A stretch of 64,000 nucleotides of DNA from Ditylenchus dipsaci. Its lineage: Eukaryota; Nematoda; Chromadorea; Rhabditida; Anguinidae. This document shows, piece by piece, positions 35,301 through 45,013 of this stretch. Each line of letters begins with the position of its first letter. Position 1 is the stretch's first letter. Where the stretch lies: NCBI GenBank assembly GCA_004194705.1, contig SADC01000922.1, positions 1 through 64,000 of the forward strand, given 5' to 3'. The notes under the pieces are model-generated. The model worked only from the letters and a program-made list of their open reading frames with translations. It did no database searches and had not been told where the DNA came from. The position numbers were made by a program, and so were the translations under genes.

Positions 35301-38300
35301 CGTCCACTATCAGTAGAAAAAAAACATAAAAATTTTTTTACTTTAAAGGGGCATGTTCGTGCGCGATGAAACACAATTTTCAAAAAAGAAAAGGCGCGAA
35401 CCAGGCGTGCCAGAGATTTGAAAAAGATTTAAATTTTTTATATGAATTTTAAATTTCGTCAAACCCAGCAATTATGTGTGCAGCGAAAGGCATTAGTACT
35501 CAACTTAACTCCTATCACTTAGCCGGGTTGGGTCCCGAGGTTGAAACTGAGCTGAACCTCTTCGGAGTGTCTCGTGCTCTGAGTTTTTGATTCGCTGAGC
35601 CTTTGGTTCGGTTGTTGGTTTACGTAACGTTGCTGCTTCCTGTTGGTTATCCCTCGATTTCGGTTCAGGTAACCGAATACGAAAATCTTGTTTACCTTAC
35701 AGATCTACAAAAGAGCGAGAAAATTAGAGAAGAGTTGGTATGAAAAATTGGATTATTACTTGTTCCGCCCTGTTCGCTATACAGAGTGTGCAGCCACGCA
35801 CAGATAGAACGCCGAACTAAAGGCAAATCTAGAACTCGACAGAAAACCGAAATCGACGGATAACTAACCGGAAGCAGTTACCCGAAAAACAACCGAACCA
35901 AAGGCTCGGCGAATTCAAAGCTCAGAGCACGAGACACTCCGAAGAGGTCCAGCTCAATTTCAACCTCGGGACCCAACCCGGCTGATTGATGGTGGTGAAG
36001 TTGAGTACTCATGCTTTTCGCTGCACACACAATTGCTGGGTTTGACGAAACTCAAAATTCATATACAAAATTTAAATCTTTTTCAAATCTCTGGCACGCC
36101 TGGTTCGCGCCTTTTCTATTTTAAAAATGTGTTTCATCACGCACGAACATGCCCCTTTAATTTCAGTTTTTTAACCAAAAATCCCTCTTTCTACCCAAAA
36201 CGAAAAATTTTAAAAAATGTTCGCTTTGGCAGTCAGACTTTTTATTTTTTCTCTTAACCAGGACTCCGAATCATCCTTTTTTAAAAGAGTTGTACTTTTT
36301 TTTGGCATTCCAAGTCTTTTTTTATTTTTGAAAATTTAGTCAAAATCTTTTTTTTCGCTTCAAAATAGCAATAAGCACTGGATAAAATGACCCTTTTACT
36401 TCAAAAGTAGTCAAAATGCCTTTTTTTACCCAAATGTCCTTTTTCGAAATTTTTCTTTCGGAGCCCTGCTCTTAACGCAAACTGCAATGAACTACGCATC
36501 GAGCTGTTTTTTTTCGGGACCGCTTACTCTCGGTAATGTTAACTGATCTTGAAAAAATCAGCCCGATGCGTGGTCAAAAGTGGGCTAACAGAACTTTCGT
36601 ACGCGCGACGAAGCAAACTTTTAGTCTTTTTTGTCCGGTTGCCAAAGATTACTGGGTTTTGAGTGTCGAATAATTTTTTGACGCGGTATCTTTGTATATA
36701 TTCGATATCTTCTTCTTCAAAACTGCGGGAAAGCAGGTTATCGGGAAATTACTTGATAGAAAGGGCTGTCCCTTTCTACGGGTTACGAAATATTTTTAGT
36801 TATAAAAACGCGGTGAAATTTTTATGTTCTGTTTCAGAGTTGTAGTTTGAGACCTGCTAAAAAATTTGGCGCTGCTAACAAACGCACTCCATAAATCCGA
36901 CCCTCCTAAAATCGATTATTCGCTACTAGGGTAAAAAGCTCCAATCGACTTTTTTCGAACAAATTGCTAATTGCGAAACCTAACAAAATATTTTTTGCAA
37001 AAGTTTAATATAAATATCCAATGACACGAGAGGAAGGAATTTCCGTGTTAGATCGCAATATCTAAGTCCCAGTCAAAGGATCGCAATAGCTAAAATGAGA
37101 GGTTTCGAAAAGTGACTGTGATAAAAGTTTACATTCTGGTATTTACAAATCAATTTTTTCAAATTTCTTTGCTGCGTTTTGATATTAACAGATTAACATA
37201 CCTTGTTAGTAATGTCTCTAATCGCTTTTCTGACGTCTTTCTTCTTGTCTAAAAGCAATTTTCTTGTTTTTGTCTTTAAATATATAGAAAGTTACCAAGC
37301 CATCTAAGCAAAGCCCTACATTCTTCACACCTCCTGCAAAAGTCCAGTGCCTCTCCCACATCTGTGGAGCGATATATGGTCAGAGACTCGCAATGATCTC
37401 TGGTTTCTCCTGGTAACATTCCTACGAATGTGTAGACCACGTGGTGCTAAATTTTCAAGAACTAATTGTAATAAGAACCTTTAAAAGTTATCATACTAGT
37501 GTGGTGGCAGGTTCGTTCTTAATAGAACCCTGGACGACGGTAAGTGGCACTTGAGATCCACTATTTAGCGAGTATCCGGGAGGGTAGACCACTTTGTGTG
37601 CAGTTAAAAGTTCTGGTGGAAAAAAAGCAACTTCATATTGGTCTGTTGGAATCCTGAGTGTACAAAATGATGATTTTCATTAGTAAATTGGTCTTCGTAA
37701 AAAGACTTGAAAGCTTAACTTAAATGCTTGACTTAAAAACTTCGTTAACCCTAGGATGACCACGTTGACCACAAAGTAGTCATGGCATATTTGCAAAGCC
37801 TGATTTGGCGTTCATAAAACACATTTAGAAAAAGAGTATAAGAATTTAGGAAGGTGTGAGTCCCAGCTACAAGATGAGATATCTTGCGGGCTGAGAGTGT
37901 ATTTGTAGAGCCGTCGAATAATTGTTGGGTTTCACAACAGTTTTTTTAACGGTTTTAAAAACCCAGCCTTTGCCTTTTTAAACATCGTTTTGTGATCATT
38001 TTTCAGATCGATTTTTTCTCTGCAAAACAGTGAAAAATTGATTTCAGAACGGCCAGAAATGGTGATTTTAAAATTGTTTTTTTGAAAAGTGCTTTGAAAC
38101 CCACCAATTAATCGACGGTTCGAAACAGCACTGCCCCTGACAACCCTGAATATTTAATTTATTTGATCTCGGAGGCTTTACTAACATGTCAGGCATAAGA
38201 AGGACTTTACATACTATACTTATAGTAAATCAATGATAAATAAATTAATTAAACATTTTTCGCGAAAAAATAAAAATTCGCCCAGTTATAAAAAAGTGCG

Positions 38301-39364
38301 CAATCCAGCCCTTTGGCCTGGAAATGGCCAAAATGGTGTACTAAAAACGGTTTATAAGTAATCCTTGCATTTTGTTGCGAAAAATAGACTTGACTCATTC
38401 ACCAATCGTAAGGACTTCTGCCTGGTTCTCCAGCTCACATGGTATGGTTATACAAGATTATATCAGCAAGACACAAGTATTTTTCATAGTTTGCATAACT
38501 TTTTTATTACAAGAAACTTAAATTTTTAACGCATTTCCAAATTTACAATACTTATTTTTAATCTAAAAATGTTTAACAATAATTTCTTTGTCTCTTTTTT
38601 TAAATGAAGACAAGATCCGAAAAATAAATTGGTACGATTTCGACATAAAAAATGATCCCCCTAATTAATTTTAAAATTTGAACATTTTAATTAAAAAGTG
38701 TGTTTTTTCATAATGCTTACAGTCAAATCTCGATTTAACGACCCCTACTTCAAGTTCATTCCCACCTAGGGTCCGACACTTTTTTAACCTTATTTTTAAA
38801 ATAATTTATCGATTCTGTTTTGACAGTCTGGTCGCAAATATCGTAAAGGTTCCGGTTCCAAAAACCTAAAGTTTTCGAAAAAAAAGTTTTCTCAAAAAAT
38901 TTCAATTTTTTTTTGAAACAGGGGCGTTTAAGACAGTAATGCATAAACTTCGTTTGCAACCTATCTGCTTTTGAGATCAAACTTGTGAAACTAGCATTTT
39001 TCAACTGAAAAGGTACCACTCGTTAAATAAACTTACCAGTAATCCTCTCCAAAAACACGTTCTCTAGCACTGGACCACAGCTCATTTATCTTCAGTGATA
39101 CTTGAGCCAGCGAGAACAGGCTGCTTAATTGTTTTAATCCGTTTTCTATAAATATAATAAATAAAATAAAAGTTTTTACTTGTTTGATGGTTTGTTGCCA
39201 TATTTTTCTACATCCCTGATTTTACTAGGAGAAGATGGTGGAGTTTCTAGCACAAGCTCGTGATCATCCTCAAAGTGTTCAGCCACATCGGAAAATATGT
39301 TTTCATCAAGGCCACTAGTCAGAGAATTCATGTTGGTAGGTACTTTTATTTCTACACCAAATCC
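26412..39364 (-). CDS. group VI calcium-independent phospholipase A2 (iPLA2/PNPLA9-like), 33 exons
   Basis: Hydrolyses the sn-2 ester of glycerophospholipids; the family is cytosolic or membrane-associated and needs no calcium. The model runs from ATG 39331-39329 to TAA 26414-26412, about 924 residues (mammalian group VIA is about 800). Order: N-terminal region (1-197), ankyrin repeats (about 198-490), linker, patatin domain with LDGGGIRG (573-580), GTSTG with catalytic Ser about 609, and IDGG with catalytic Asp about 738, then a short C-terminal tail. All 32 introns have GT-AG ends, and all exon phases close except at exon 8, where one base is missing. Mean exon length is 84 nt; one exon has 18 nt. 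A lone acceptor (TTTTTCTCAG, 39365) lies 33 nt before the ATG, consistent with trans-splicing. Confidence 0.93.
27901..28334. mobile_element. hAT-like GC-rich element in iPLA2 intron 24
   Basis: A perfect 8-bp duplication CGTACAGT flanks it (27901-27908 and 28327-28334). Inner ends are CAGGCATGAACACGGGCCG on the left and, inverted, CAGGGGTGACACGGGCCGG on the right. Such 8-bp duplications with CAGGG..TG ends are typical of hAT elements. The interior is built from GGCCCGG words; the 88-codon and 70-codon ORFs in it on the two strands are by-products. It sits inside an older repeat with GTTATCAACGTAC / GTACGTTGATAAC words and outer CACCGGTAAATT / AAATTTACCAG foldback (27665-28520). Confidence 0.85.
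29505..34625 (-). CDS. iPLA2 gene, exons 6-19 (ankyrin repeats)
   Basis: Exons: 34625-34579, 34532-34375, 32091-31990, 31931-31901, 31851-31766, 30725-30660, 30611-30509, 30458-30425, 30172-30155, 30097-30039, 29991-29943, 29898-29862, 29654-29625, 29566-29505. Ankyrin signatures include [103 protein letters not shown] and [14 protein letters not shown], so about seven or eight repeats. These mediate oligomerisation in the family. The 18-nt exon supplies MIVTL within a repeat. Exon 8 needs a frame change between [10 protein letters not shown] and LNLMNNDGF; the repeat pattern is kept on both sides. Confidence 0.9.
29706..29850. repeat. TTCCCGGAAAAT repeat cluster in iPLA2 intron 17
   Basis: About ten copies of the self-complementary words TTCCCGGGAAA / TTTCCCGGAAAAT fill most of the intron between exons 17 and 18, in both orientations around a centre near 29795. 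The 65-codon minus-strand ORF reading SREN/NFSGNF repeats is a translation of this cluster, not a protein. Confidence 0.7.
31003..31372. mobile_element. TTAA-flanked MITE in iPLA2 intron 10
   Basis: TIRs of about 80 bp begin AGGACCATTGTAGTCTACGG and end with the inverse CCGTAGACGGCAATGGTCCT, with TTAA at both outer sides. The element interrupts a dispersed repeat whose uninterrupted copy is at about 37711-37902: there the sequence reads TTAAC-TTAA-ATGCTTGACT with a single TTAA. TTAA target duplication is characteristic of piggyBac transposons. No ORF inside. Confidence 0.85.
31373..31560. repeat. dispersed repeat R1, copy in intron 10
   Basis: Contains GCTTGACTTAAAAACTTCGTT, GTTGACCACAAAGTGGTCAT, TTTGGCGTTCATAAAACACA and GATATCTTGCGGGCTGAGAG. 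The same words in the same order occur at 37716-37902 (intron 2 of the same gene, near identical), and more diverged at 61130-61262 and about 59395-59505. Function unknown. Confidence 0.7.
32095..34370. other. iPLA2 intron 7, filled with repeats
   Basis: A 2.3-kb intron. It holds the ACCGTATTT-family MITE at 33334-33537 and a palindrome at 33835-34078 (ACTTGTCAACCTAATGAAAAA mirrored by TTTTCATTAAGTTGACAAAT, ending in a C run). A degenerate pogo-like end lies at 34100-34180 and a GC-rich patch at 34255-34315. Two + strand ORFs of 73-75 codons (32227-32448, 32686-32913) run antisense to the gene and have no family match; I regard them as chance. Confidence 0.5.
33334..33537. mobile_element. TA-flanked MITE, ACCGTATTT family
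   Basis: Begins TACCGTATTTCCTCTATTAA and ends TTAATAGAAGAAATACGGTA. The core has GAAAATCGGAAAATTTG, TCGTGGTAACTAGGAAAACG and AAAGCATAGGGAG, matching the family core in inverted orientation relative to 12843. Confidence 0.8.
35343..36160. mobile_element. TTAA-flanked long-inverted-repeat element in iPLA2 intron 5
   Basis: Ends are TTAAAGGGGCATGTTCGTGC and its inverse GCACGAACATGCCCCTTTAA, so TTAA flanks AGGGGCATG termini. The arms are inverted copies for nearly their full length (about 370 bp), for example GGCGCGAACCAGGCGTGCCA at 35392 and its inverse at 36090, so the transcript would fold into a very long hairpin. A second copy is at 49413-50320. ORFs in the arms are by-products. Confidence 0.85.
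37202..39331 (-). CDS. iPLA2 gene, exons 1-5 (N-terminal region)
   Basis: Coding exons: 39331-39180, about 39120-39037, 37653-37497, 37446-37296, 37248-37202. They encode [19 protein letters not shown].., the [19 protein letters not shown] block, [36 protein letters not shown] and [15 protein letters not shown]. Exon 2's acceptor is the least certain: the better-looking ATTTATAG 25 nt upstream breaks the frame, so AAGCAG (or AAG 3 nt earlier) was chosen. Exon 2 joins exon 3 in phase through a split TGG codon, so no exon is required in the 1.4-kb intron between them, though a short one cannot be excluded. This region precedes the ankyrin block, as in other group VI enzymes. Confidence 0.8.
37716..37902. 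repeat. dispersed repeat R1, uninterrupted copy in iPLA2 intron 2
   Basis: Near-identical to 31373-31560 over about 180 bp, differing in ACCCTAGGATG for CGTAACTTG and a few bases. It gives the empty-site state for the TTAA insertion at 31003. Confidence 0.7.
38718..39029. mobile_element. pogo-like element abutting the exon 2 splice donor
   Basis: The left end TACAGTCAAATCTCGATTTAAC is a pogo-type TIR, with CCTAGGGTCCGACAC inside. The right end is truncated: only TCGTTAAAT of the mirrored TIR remains at 39020-39028, and the GTAAGT donor of iPLA2 exon 2 begins at 39036. The 87-codon minus-strand ORF lies inside it and is not a gene. Confidence 0.6.
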
Positions 39365-39684
39365 CTGAGAAAAATCAGTGCACCTCAAAAAAAGCTGCAA
39401 TGAAAAAAAATTGATGCTAAAATAGTCTTTTTTCTATGATTAATCAAGAAAGAGAAGCCAACAAGGTTGGTGAATGATATTTTGTGAAACCCAACAAAGG
39501 GTGTGTCTACCCAGTGTTCTGTGCTGGCGATGTGCTGCTGAAATTCACTAAGCTAGTCTAGAATTCTCCATATGACTGGAAATGAAAATTTAAATATTAT
39601 GTTCAACAACTAATTCTACTTGGGACGAAAAATTGTTTGAAAGAAATTTTTTTGATAAGCTACAGATACTCTCAATGGGTATAC

Positions 39685-39760
39685 AGTCAGCGCTCGATTT
39701 AACGGCCCTCCTATGGCCGGTCCCGAATGCAAAATGTGCCTTCGATTTAACGGCCTCCTT
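39685..39760. repeat. pogo-like fragment
   Basis: CAGTCAGCGCTCGATTTAACGG at 39687 with a second CTTCGATTTAACGGCC at about 39740 resembles the terminal part of the pogo family. No matching right end was found nearby. The rest of 39400-40380 shows no gene. Confidence 0.4.
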
Positions 39761-40379
39761 GATTTGAATATAATATGCTCATTATTATTTCGTTTTTCGT
39801 TACTTTAGACTCTTCTTTCTACTCAAACAGTCTAAAATCAGCACTTTGAGTTGAAGTCAGCCAAAATCGCTTGAAAAATACTATTTTGGAGTTTACTGCA
39901 TCTCAGACATGAATAACATAGCAATTTTTTCGTCAAAATCAGTTAAATTCTAAGAAAACAGCACACTTTTTAGCCATGGCTTTTAATTTTGACTGATGTT
40001 GGAGTCACGGAATAAGAATGTAAGAAAATTAGAAAATACTTAATAGGTAGTCTTAACTTCATCTTCGGTTATATTGGCATTCAAACATCTACTCAAATTC
40101 GATAATAAAACAGCAGGATGAATTTAATCGAATTTGACTGAAGTGTGATGACCATACCTATAATAAAAGCGAAAACTGACAGAAGGCAGTGAGCAATTGT
40201 TAAATGTTAATAATTATTTTTTTATGAGTGGAGTTGTTATTGATGTTTAAAATGAATGAAATTCTTGATTGAGTATCCACTTGCTTATAGTCGAACTCGA
40301 TTAAACTACCCTCTCGATCATTTTTGTACAGATAAACTCGATTTTACGAACTTACAAACCTACCATTATCGTAATCTAC

Positions 40380-40620
40380 AAAAAATATTTATTTTTATTC
40401 AGTCAGCTAGTATTTGACGTTCTCGGACAATACAGACACAAGTAGATAGAAAGCCACTAAGGTAGACATAATTTTGCTATTCCTTGTGCCCTGAGTGTAT
40501 TCTTGGCTGTCTTAAATGAATATTACGACTTTCAAGGCTATTGTACAGAGACTTTGGTGGAGTCAAATTTTTTAAGAGGAAGTGCCCGAAAAATCAAAAA
40601 CATACCAAGCAAGAGTATAA
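40380..40620. repeat. dispersed repeat, first copy
   Basis: Words CAGCTAGTATTTGACGTTCT, AAGTAGATAGAAAGCC, TGCCCTGAGTGTATTCTT recur at 43665-43790 in the same order. The tail (AGGCTATTGTACAGAGACTT) matches 46228-46265. No coding potential recognised; ORFs at 40690-40896 and 41624-41827 are short and AT-driven. Confidence 0.5.
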
Positions 40621-40949
40621 ATAACTAGATTTTCCAATAATTCTATTGCTTATATATTTTTTCTATGAATATTCACAGTAAAATGTGAATTGTTGAAAAA
40701 CGCGCAAGTTATTGAAGGCATTGCCATGTTAAAATATTTTGAAACCCACCGAAGTAACACGCCACAGACTTTTGTTAAAGAGGTTTTTCTTTCCATTCTT
40801 CCAATAAAAATGTGTGTAAAAACCTACCCTATCGATTATTGCATTTACTCTAATAGAACGACTTTCTTAACTTTCATGGTCTGTATCATAGAGTGAAGTC
40901 AATATTTTACGGAGCTGTTTGATGCACCAGTCTTAGCACGAGCTCTACC

Positions 40950-41059
40950 TACCGTATTTTCTCTATCAATCTCCCACTCTTCAATACGGTGGCCACAATG
41001 GAGGTGGGAGGTGCGAGGTGCGAGGTCGAGGTCTCTGTTCTATTAGAAGAAATACGGTA
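40950..41059. mobile_element. short ACCGTATTT-family element
   Basis: TACCGTATTTTCTCTATCAA at the left and ATTAGAAGAAATACGGTA at the right, only 110 bp apart. The interior has GAGGTGGGAGGTGCGAGGTG and not the family core, so it is an internally deleted or separate subfamily member. Confidence 0.7.
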
Positions 41060-43664
41060 GGTAAAGTTAGGTATGAACTTTCCGCCGAATGACAGAATTT
41101 AAAGTCCTGTTTGTTAGATTTGGCTTATGTAAAGTTTTAGTGCGTAGTTTAGTTTAGGAAACGCAGTGACTTTGAAAGTTGGTGATATTTTCAGTACTTT
41201 ACAGTTTTTGGCAAAAAATCTTTTTTCTACACAGAAAACTGCATGCATGCCAGAGTTTCTTTATTCGGTAGGGCAAATGTTTGAAACCGTTTAAAAAATT
41301 TATGAAAAACCTTGCAACAATATTATTTCATTTCTTGGTTGATTTAAAATAACATGAATTTAGTGGTTGAGATATGTTTATCTGTTTAGCGAACTAAGTT
41401 TGTGTAATAATAGCAGAAATGATATGGAACCCATAAGAAAGTGATAGCCACTTTAGTCTGATTGCATGATTTTTCAACAACTTGCGTATCCTAGATTCTG
41501 TTCCATAACGTATTTAGGCAACTCACTGAGGTGATCTTTTTTTAGAACAAAATCTAATTTTTTACTTTGACTGATTTTTAAAAATAGACAATAGTGTTCT
41601 AATTCTAACAATAGTGTAGTCATTTGTCTCTTATTTCTCATAAGGTTATCATTTTTGCATCATCTTTGCAAAATCTAGCACAAAAGAAGTATAAGTGTGA
41701 ACCAATTTATTCGGCTAAATTTACCTATATCCCCACCACTCAATTAAGCTTGACCACATCCGGGGAATCAGCTTGGGCGACCAGAGCAAATTTTTTCAAT
41801 CTGTATTTTTTCAATTTCAAATCTTAAAGTAAGTTTTAAAACAGAATATTTACACTCTCAAATTATTATGATGCGAAAAAAATATAGGTATTGAAAAATG
41901 AAAAAAATTGCCTTGGTCCCTCAAGCTGATTCACTGGTGGGGGTCAAGGTTAATTGAGTGGTGGGCGTAAAGGTGAAGTGCTTCATTTATTCTTCTGACT
42001 TGCTTCATATTTTCACCTTTTTGTGATATCTTTCACAGAGATGTTGAAACAATTGATACTTCATAAGAATCTGGAATCGCAGTGCTGATGGTGTTATCGC
42101 TTGTGAATAAAGATAAAAACTCTAATAAAATTAGTCAAAATAAAAAATTTTCCAAAAGGAGTAAAGTTTACCCCGAAATAAAAATATTGGGAGAGATTTC
42201 CCACCTTTTCTCTTGTTTTGTCTTGGAGCACCAAGTCAAAAAGTAAAACTTTGGTCAAAAAATATTTTACCAAAATGTCGACCGCCTCCTAGAGACATGT
42301 TTGAAGCATGAACTAAGCAGCATCGAAACGTCGAAAAAAATAATATAGGAAGTGTTTTTGAGAAAGTGAAGATTTAGGTAGCTTAGCCGCATAAAATTTT
42401 ACCCTGCAAAAATCTTACACGTTGGGCTCTTTTTAGTGTAGTTTTGTATGAGCAACCGCTTTGCATGTGAAATTTAATTTTTATTAATATATTAGCTTGC
42501 ATAAAAAACAACAAAATCACATGGTATTTGCATGATGGACACAAAAATAATATATAGCATCTTTACAAAAAATAACAAAATTAGTCAAATGCTGTATTAG
42601 TTGCAGTAGATTAGAGCGAGGGTTGCATACAATCCAGAATATAGAGAGGACAAAAAAGCGCAGAGCAAAACAATAACAATTTCCTTGAAATGAGAAATAG
42701 ACCCGATCAGAATGTTGCTTTGCGAACTGTTACAGAAAACAGCTGTGTGGAATAGAGCAGTTGGTGCGTTTGAATACTAGAACAATATATTGCTTAAAAG
42801 CTATGGTTTTGTTGCCAAAATCATAATCAGAAAAGCAATTTGTTCATTTGTAAAATAAAAAGATTGAGAAAAATACATATAATAGGCTGTAAAGCAGAAA
42901 AGTGCTAATAAAAAAATGTAAAAAGGGTTTTGCTGGCGTGGTGATTCCATCTTTTATTTATCCAAAATAAAAGTTGTATCTTAAATATTTCTTGTAAAAG
43001 TTCAAAAGCAACAGAAAATAATATTCAAAAAATAGGTCAAAAAAGGCCAAGAACACAACTTTTAAATCTAGACTAGATTTTCCAGCAAAATTACGGAACA
43101 TCCACATCATTCAATCACGCCTTGGTCTCGCAATCTGATTTTTTGCAAAATTTTTCGTTTTGCTCAATTAGGAAGCCGAACAGGATCCAATAGCATGCTT
43201 TTCGAATAGATAGTCTAATCTCGATTGGCGAAACCGTGTTTTTGTTCAGTATTATTTGGTCAAAACATACTTTTGACAAGTCTCATTTAACTAATCTCTC
43301 TTTACTATTTTAGAAATGTGGTCCGCCTGAGTCGTCCTAGACAAAGAAAACACGTTTGAAACGAATATTAAAGATGTCTAGACAACTGCCAGACAAAAAT
43401 CGGAACAGTTTCACGAACACGGGCATGGCAGATGCGCGACATCCATCCGGAGGATCTTAGAATTTTTAAAAAACTTTAAAAGATTTCAGATGGTTTTTGT
43501 TTGTTTCTGCATACGTGATTAATTAGAGACCAAATGACTTTTACGACAAGCAAAACCCTTTTTACTACTTTTGAGCACATGAATGGACAAATAATAGAAT
43601 ACAGTGATTCAGGCACAAAACAAACCTACTATTTTAGACATCTACAAAACATGTATATATTTAT

Positions 43665-43800
43665 TTGTTCAGCTAGTATTTGACTTTCTTGGACGATACA
43701 GACAAAAGTAGATAGGAAGCCCCTAAGCTACACATAGTTCTTGCTCCTCGTTGTGCCCTGAGTATATTCTTCGCTTTCTAAAATGAAGATAACTTGTGTA
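43665..43800. repeat. dispersed repeat, second copy
   Basis: Matches 40380-40540 (CAGCTAGTATTTGACTTTCT, AAAAGTAGATAGGAAGCCCC, TGCCCTGAGTATATTCTTC) with about one difference per eight to ten bases. The stretch 41060-43664 shows, besides the AAGTATAAGTGTGAA / TTCATATTTTCAC foldback at 41640-42070, no gene I can support. Confidence 0.5.
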
Positions 43801-43984
43801 AAAATTTAAGAACATGTCTTTTTCTTCTCAAGGTACACTCGGTACAAAGATTGGGCTTTTCAAAGTACGACCAGCGAGTTTTTTAAAAGTTTTTGTTATG
43901 CGAAGCCTATCACACTATTATTAGTTCTACTTTAGCATTCTACGCATCCCGATTAGGTAGCTCAAATCTGAACAGCTTTCTAAC

Positions 43985-44605
43985 AGCTCCTGAAGTTTTA
44001 TAGCGAACTACTTCAAATCCCTTTACCTTTTAGCAAATTCTCAATTCTGACAGCGCACTCGTACTTAGCGTAGGCGATTTACTCAAAAAACTGCTTTGAA
44101 ATATTCAAGTCACTGTCAAATTTCAAATTCCGCTCAAGACAAAAAAGATACAATCTGTAAATTTCGATTTTTTTGAACAGGCTCTCTGCTGTTCTAGCCA
44201 AAATTGTTGCAGCCGAAAATCTTTATTATCCAGAACGGTTGCATCTCTGAATCGTTTTTGTCATTGCTACATGTTCACTTGCTATAAAAAATTGTTCTGG
44301 CCTTGACTCCCCTGAGATAATCAGTTGAATATATAGATGCCTTTTGTTACTACCACAAAAAATTAGAGATGTAACCGTTTGTTTTCAAGGATTTTTGGCT
44401 ATAACAATTTTGGTCATAACAGGAGAAAGTCTTTGAAAATCGAATATTTTTTGTCTTGAGCGGAATTAAAAAATTGACAGTTATTTTAATATTTTAAAAG
44501 CAGTTTCACAAGTAGATCACATACGCTGAGCATGAACACTCCGTCAGGATTAAAATTTTGCAAGAGATTTGAAAAAGTTCGATATAAAACTAAAGAGGCT
44601 TTTTG
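43985..44605. repeat. long inverted-repeat element
   Basis: Left-arm words CTGAAGTTTTATAGCGAACT, AATTCTGACAGCGCACTCGT, AAATTCCGCTCAAGACAAAA are mirrored at 44455-44600 (TTTTTGTCTTGAGCGGAATT, ACGCTGAGCATGAACACTCC, GAAAAAGTTCGATATAAAAC). Arms exceed 150 bp around a core of about 300 bp that itself contains a smaller palindrome (GGTTGCATCTCTGA / AGAGATGTAACCG). A half-copy is at 3285-3465. The + strand ORF at 44532-44741 begins in the right arm and is not supported. Confidence 0.65.
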
Positions 44606-44775
44606 CCCGATCGAACCCTTTCTAATTTCCGAAATTTTTATCAGTCGTCATGTTCAGCGTGACATTCTGCACAGAACACATAGATCAGTACGCACTGGGT
44701 TTCTCGCGGAAAAAAAAATACGGGTGCTACGCGCTTTTTGATTATTTGAAAGTGAAGTCTTTCAAAATGATGTAA

Positions 44776-44990
44776 TACAGTCAACCCTCGATATAACAGA
44801 CCTCACCTCAATTTCGTTCCCGCCTAGGGTCCGATACTTTTTTAACCTGGTTTTTTAATTGTTTTGCGAGTTGTCTTTGGCTAGTCTAGTCCTAAATATC
44901 GCAACGATTCCAATTTTGCCGATTTTTTTGAATAAAAATAATTTTGCCGGAAAGGGTATTTGATATAACCCCACCACCCCCTCGACTGTA
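44776..44990. mobile_element. TA-flanked pogo-like MITE
   Basis: TACAGTCAACCCTCGATATAAC at the left and, inverted, CCTCGACTGTA at the right, with TATTTGATATAACCCCACC as the mirrored subterminal part. CCTAGGGTCCGATAC inside links it to the other family members. It lies 7 bp beyond the AATAAA of the membrane-protein gene. Confidence 0.75.
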
Positions 44991-44996
44991 ATAAAA

Positions 44997-45002
44997 TTTA
45001 TT
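44997..45002 (-). terminator. polyadenylation signal AATAAA
   Basis: AATAAA on the minus strand, 12 nt downstream of the TAA at 45014-45016 of the membrane-protein gene. Its position supports ending the gene there rather than splicing onward at 45030. Confidence 0.4.
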
Positions 45003-45013
45003 TGACATAAATG

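Noticed and set aside
38380..38440. Possible extra iPLA2 exon (reading [12 protein letters not shown] on the minus strand)
   Set aside because: It would need a poor acceptor (CATGTGAG), would be only 31 nt, and would break the phase between exons 2 and 3.
38756..39019. Minus-strand 87-codon ORF next to iPLA2 exon 2
   Set aside because: It is contained in the pogo-like MITE; iPLA2 exons 2 and 3 join in phase without it.
42385..42410. Minus-strand KFYA word as a syndecan C-terminus for the membrane-protein gene
   Set aside because: The tail motif would be EFYA at the very end; here the frame continues and no acceptor or preceding conserved cytoplasmic sequence is present.
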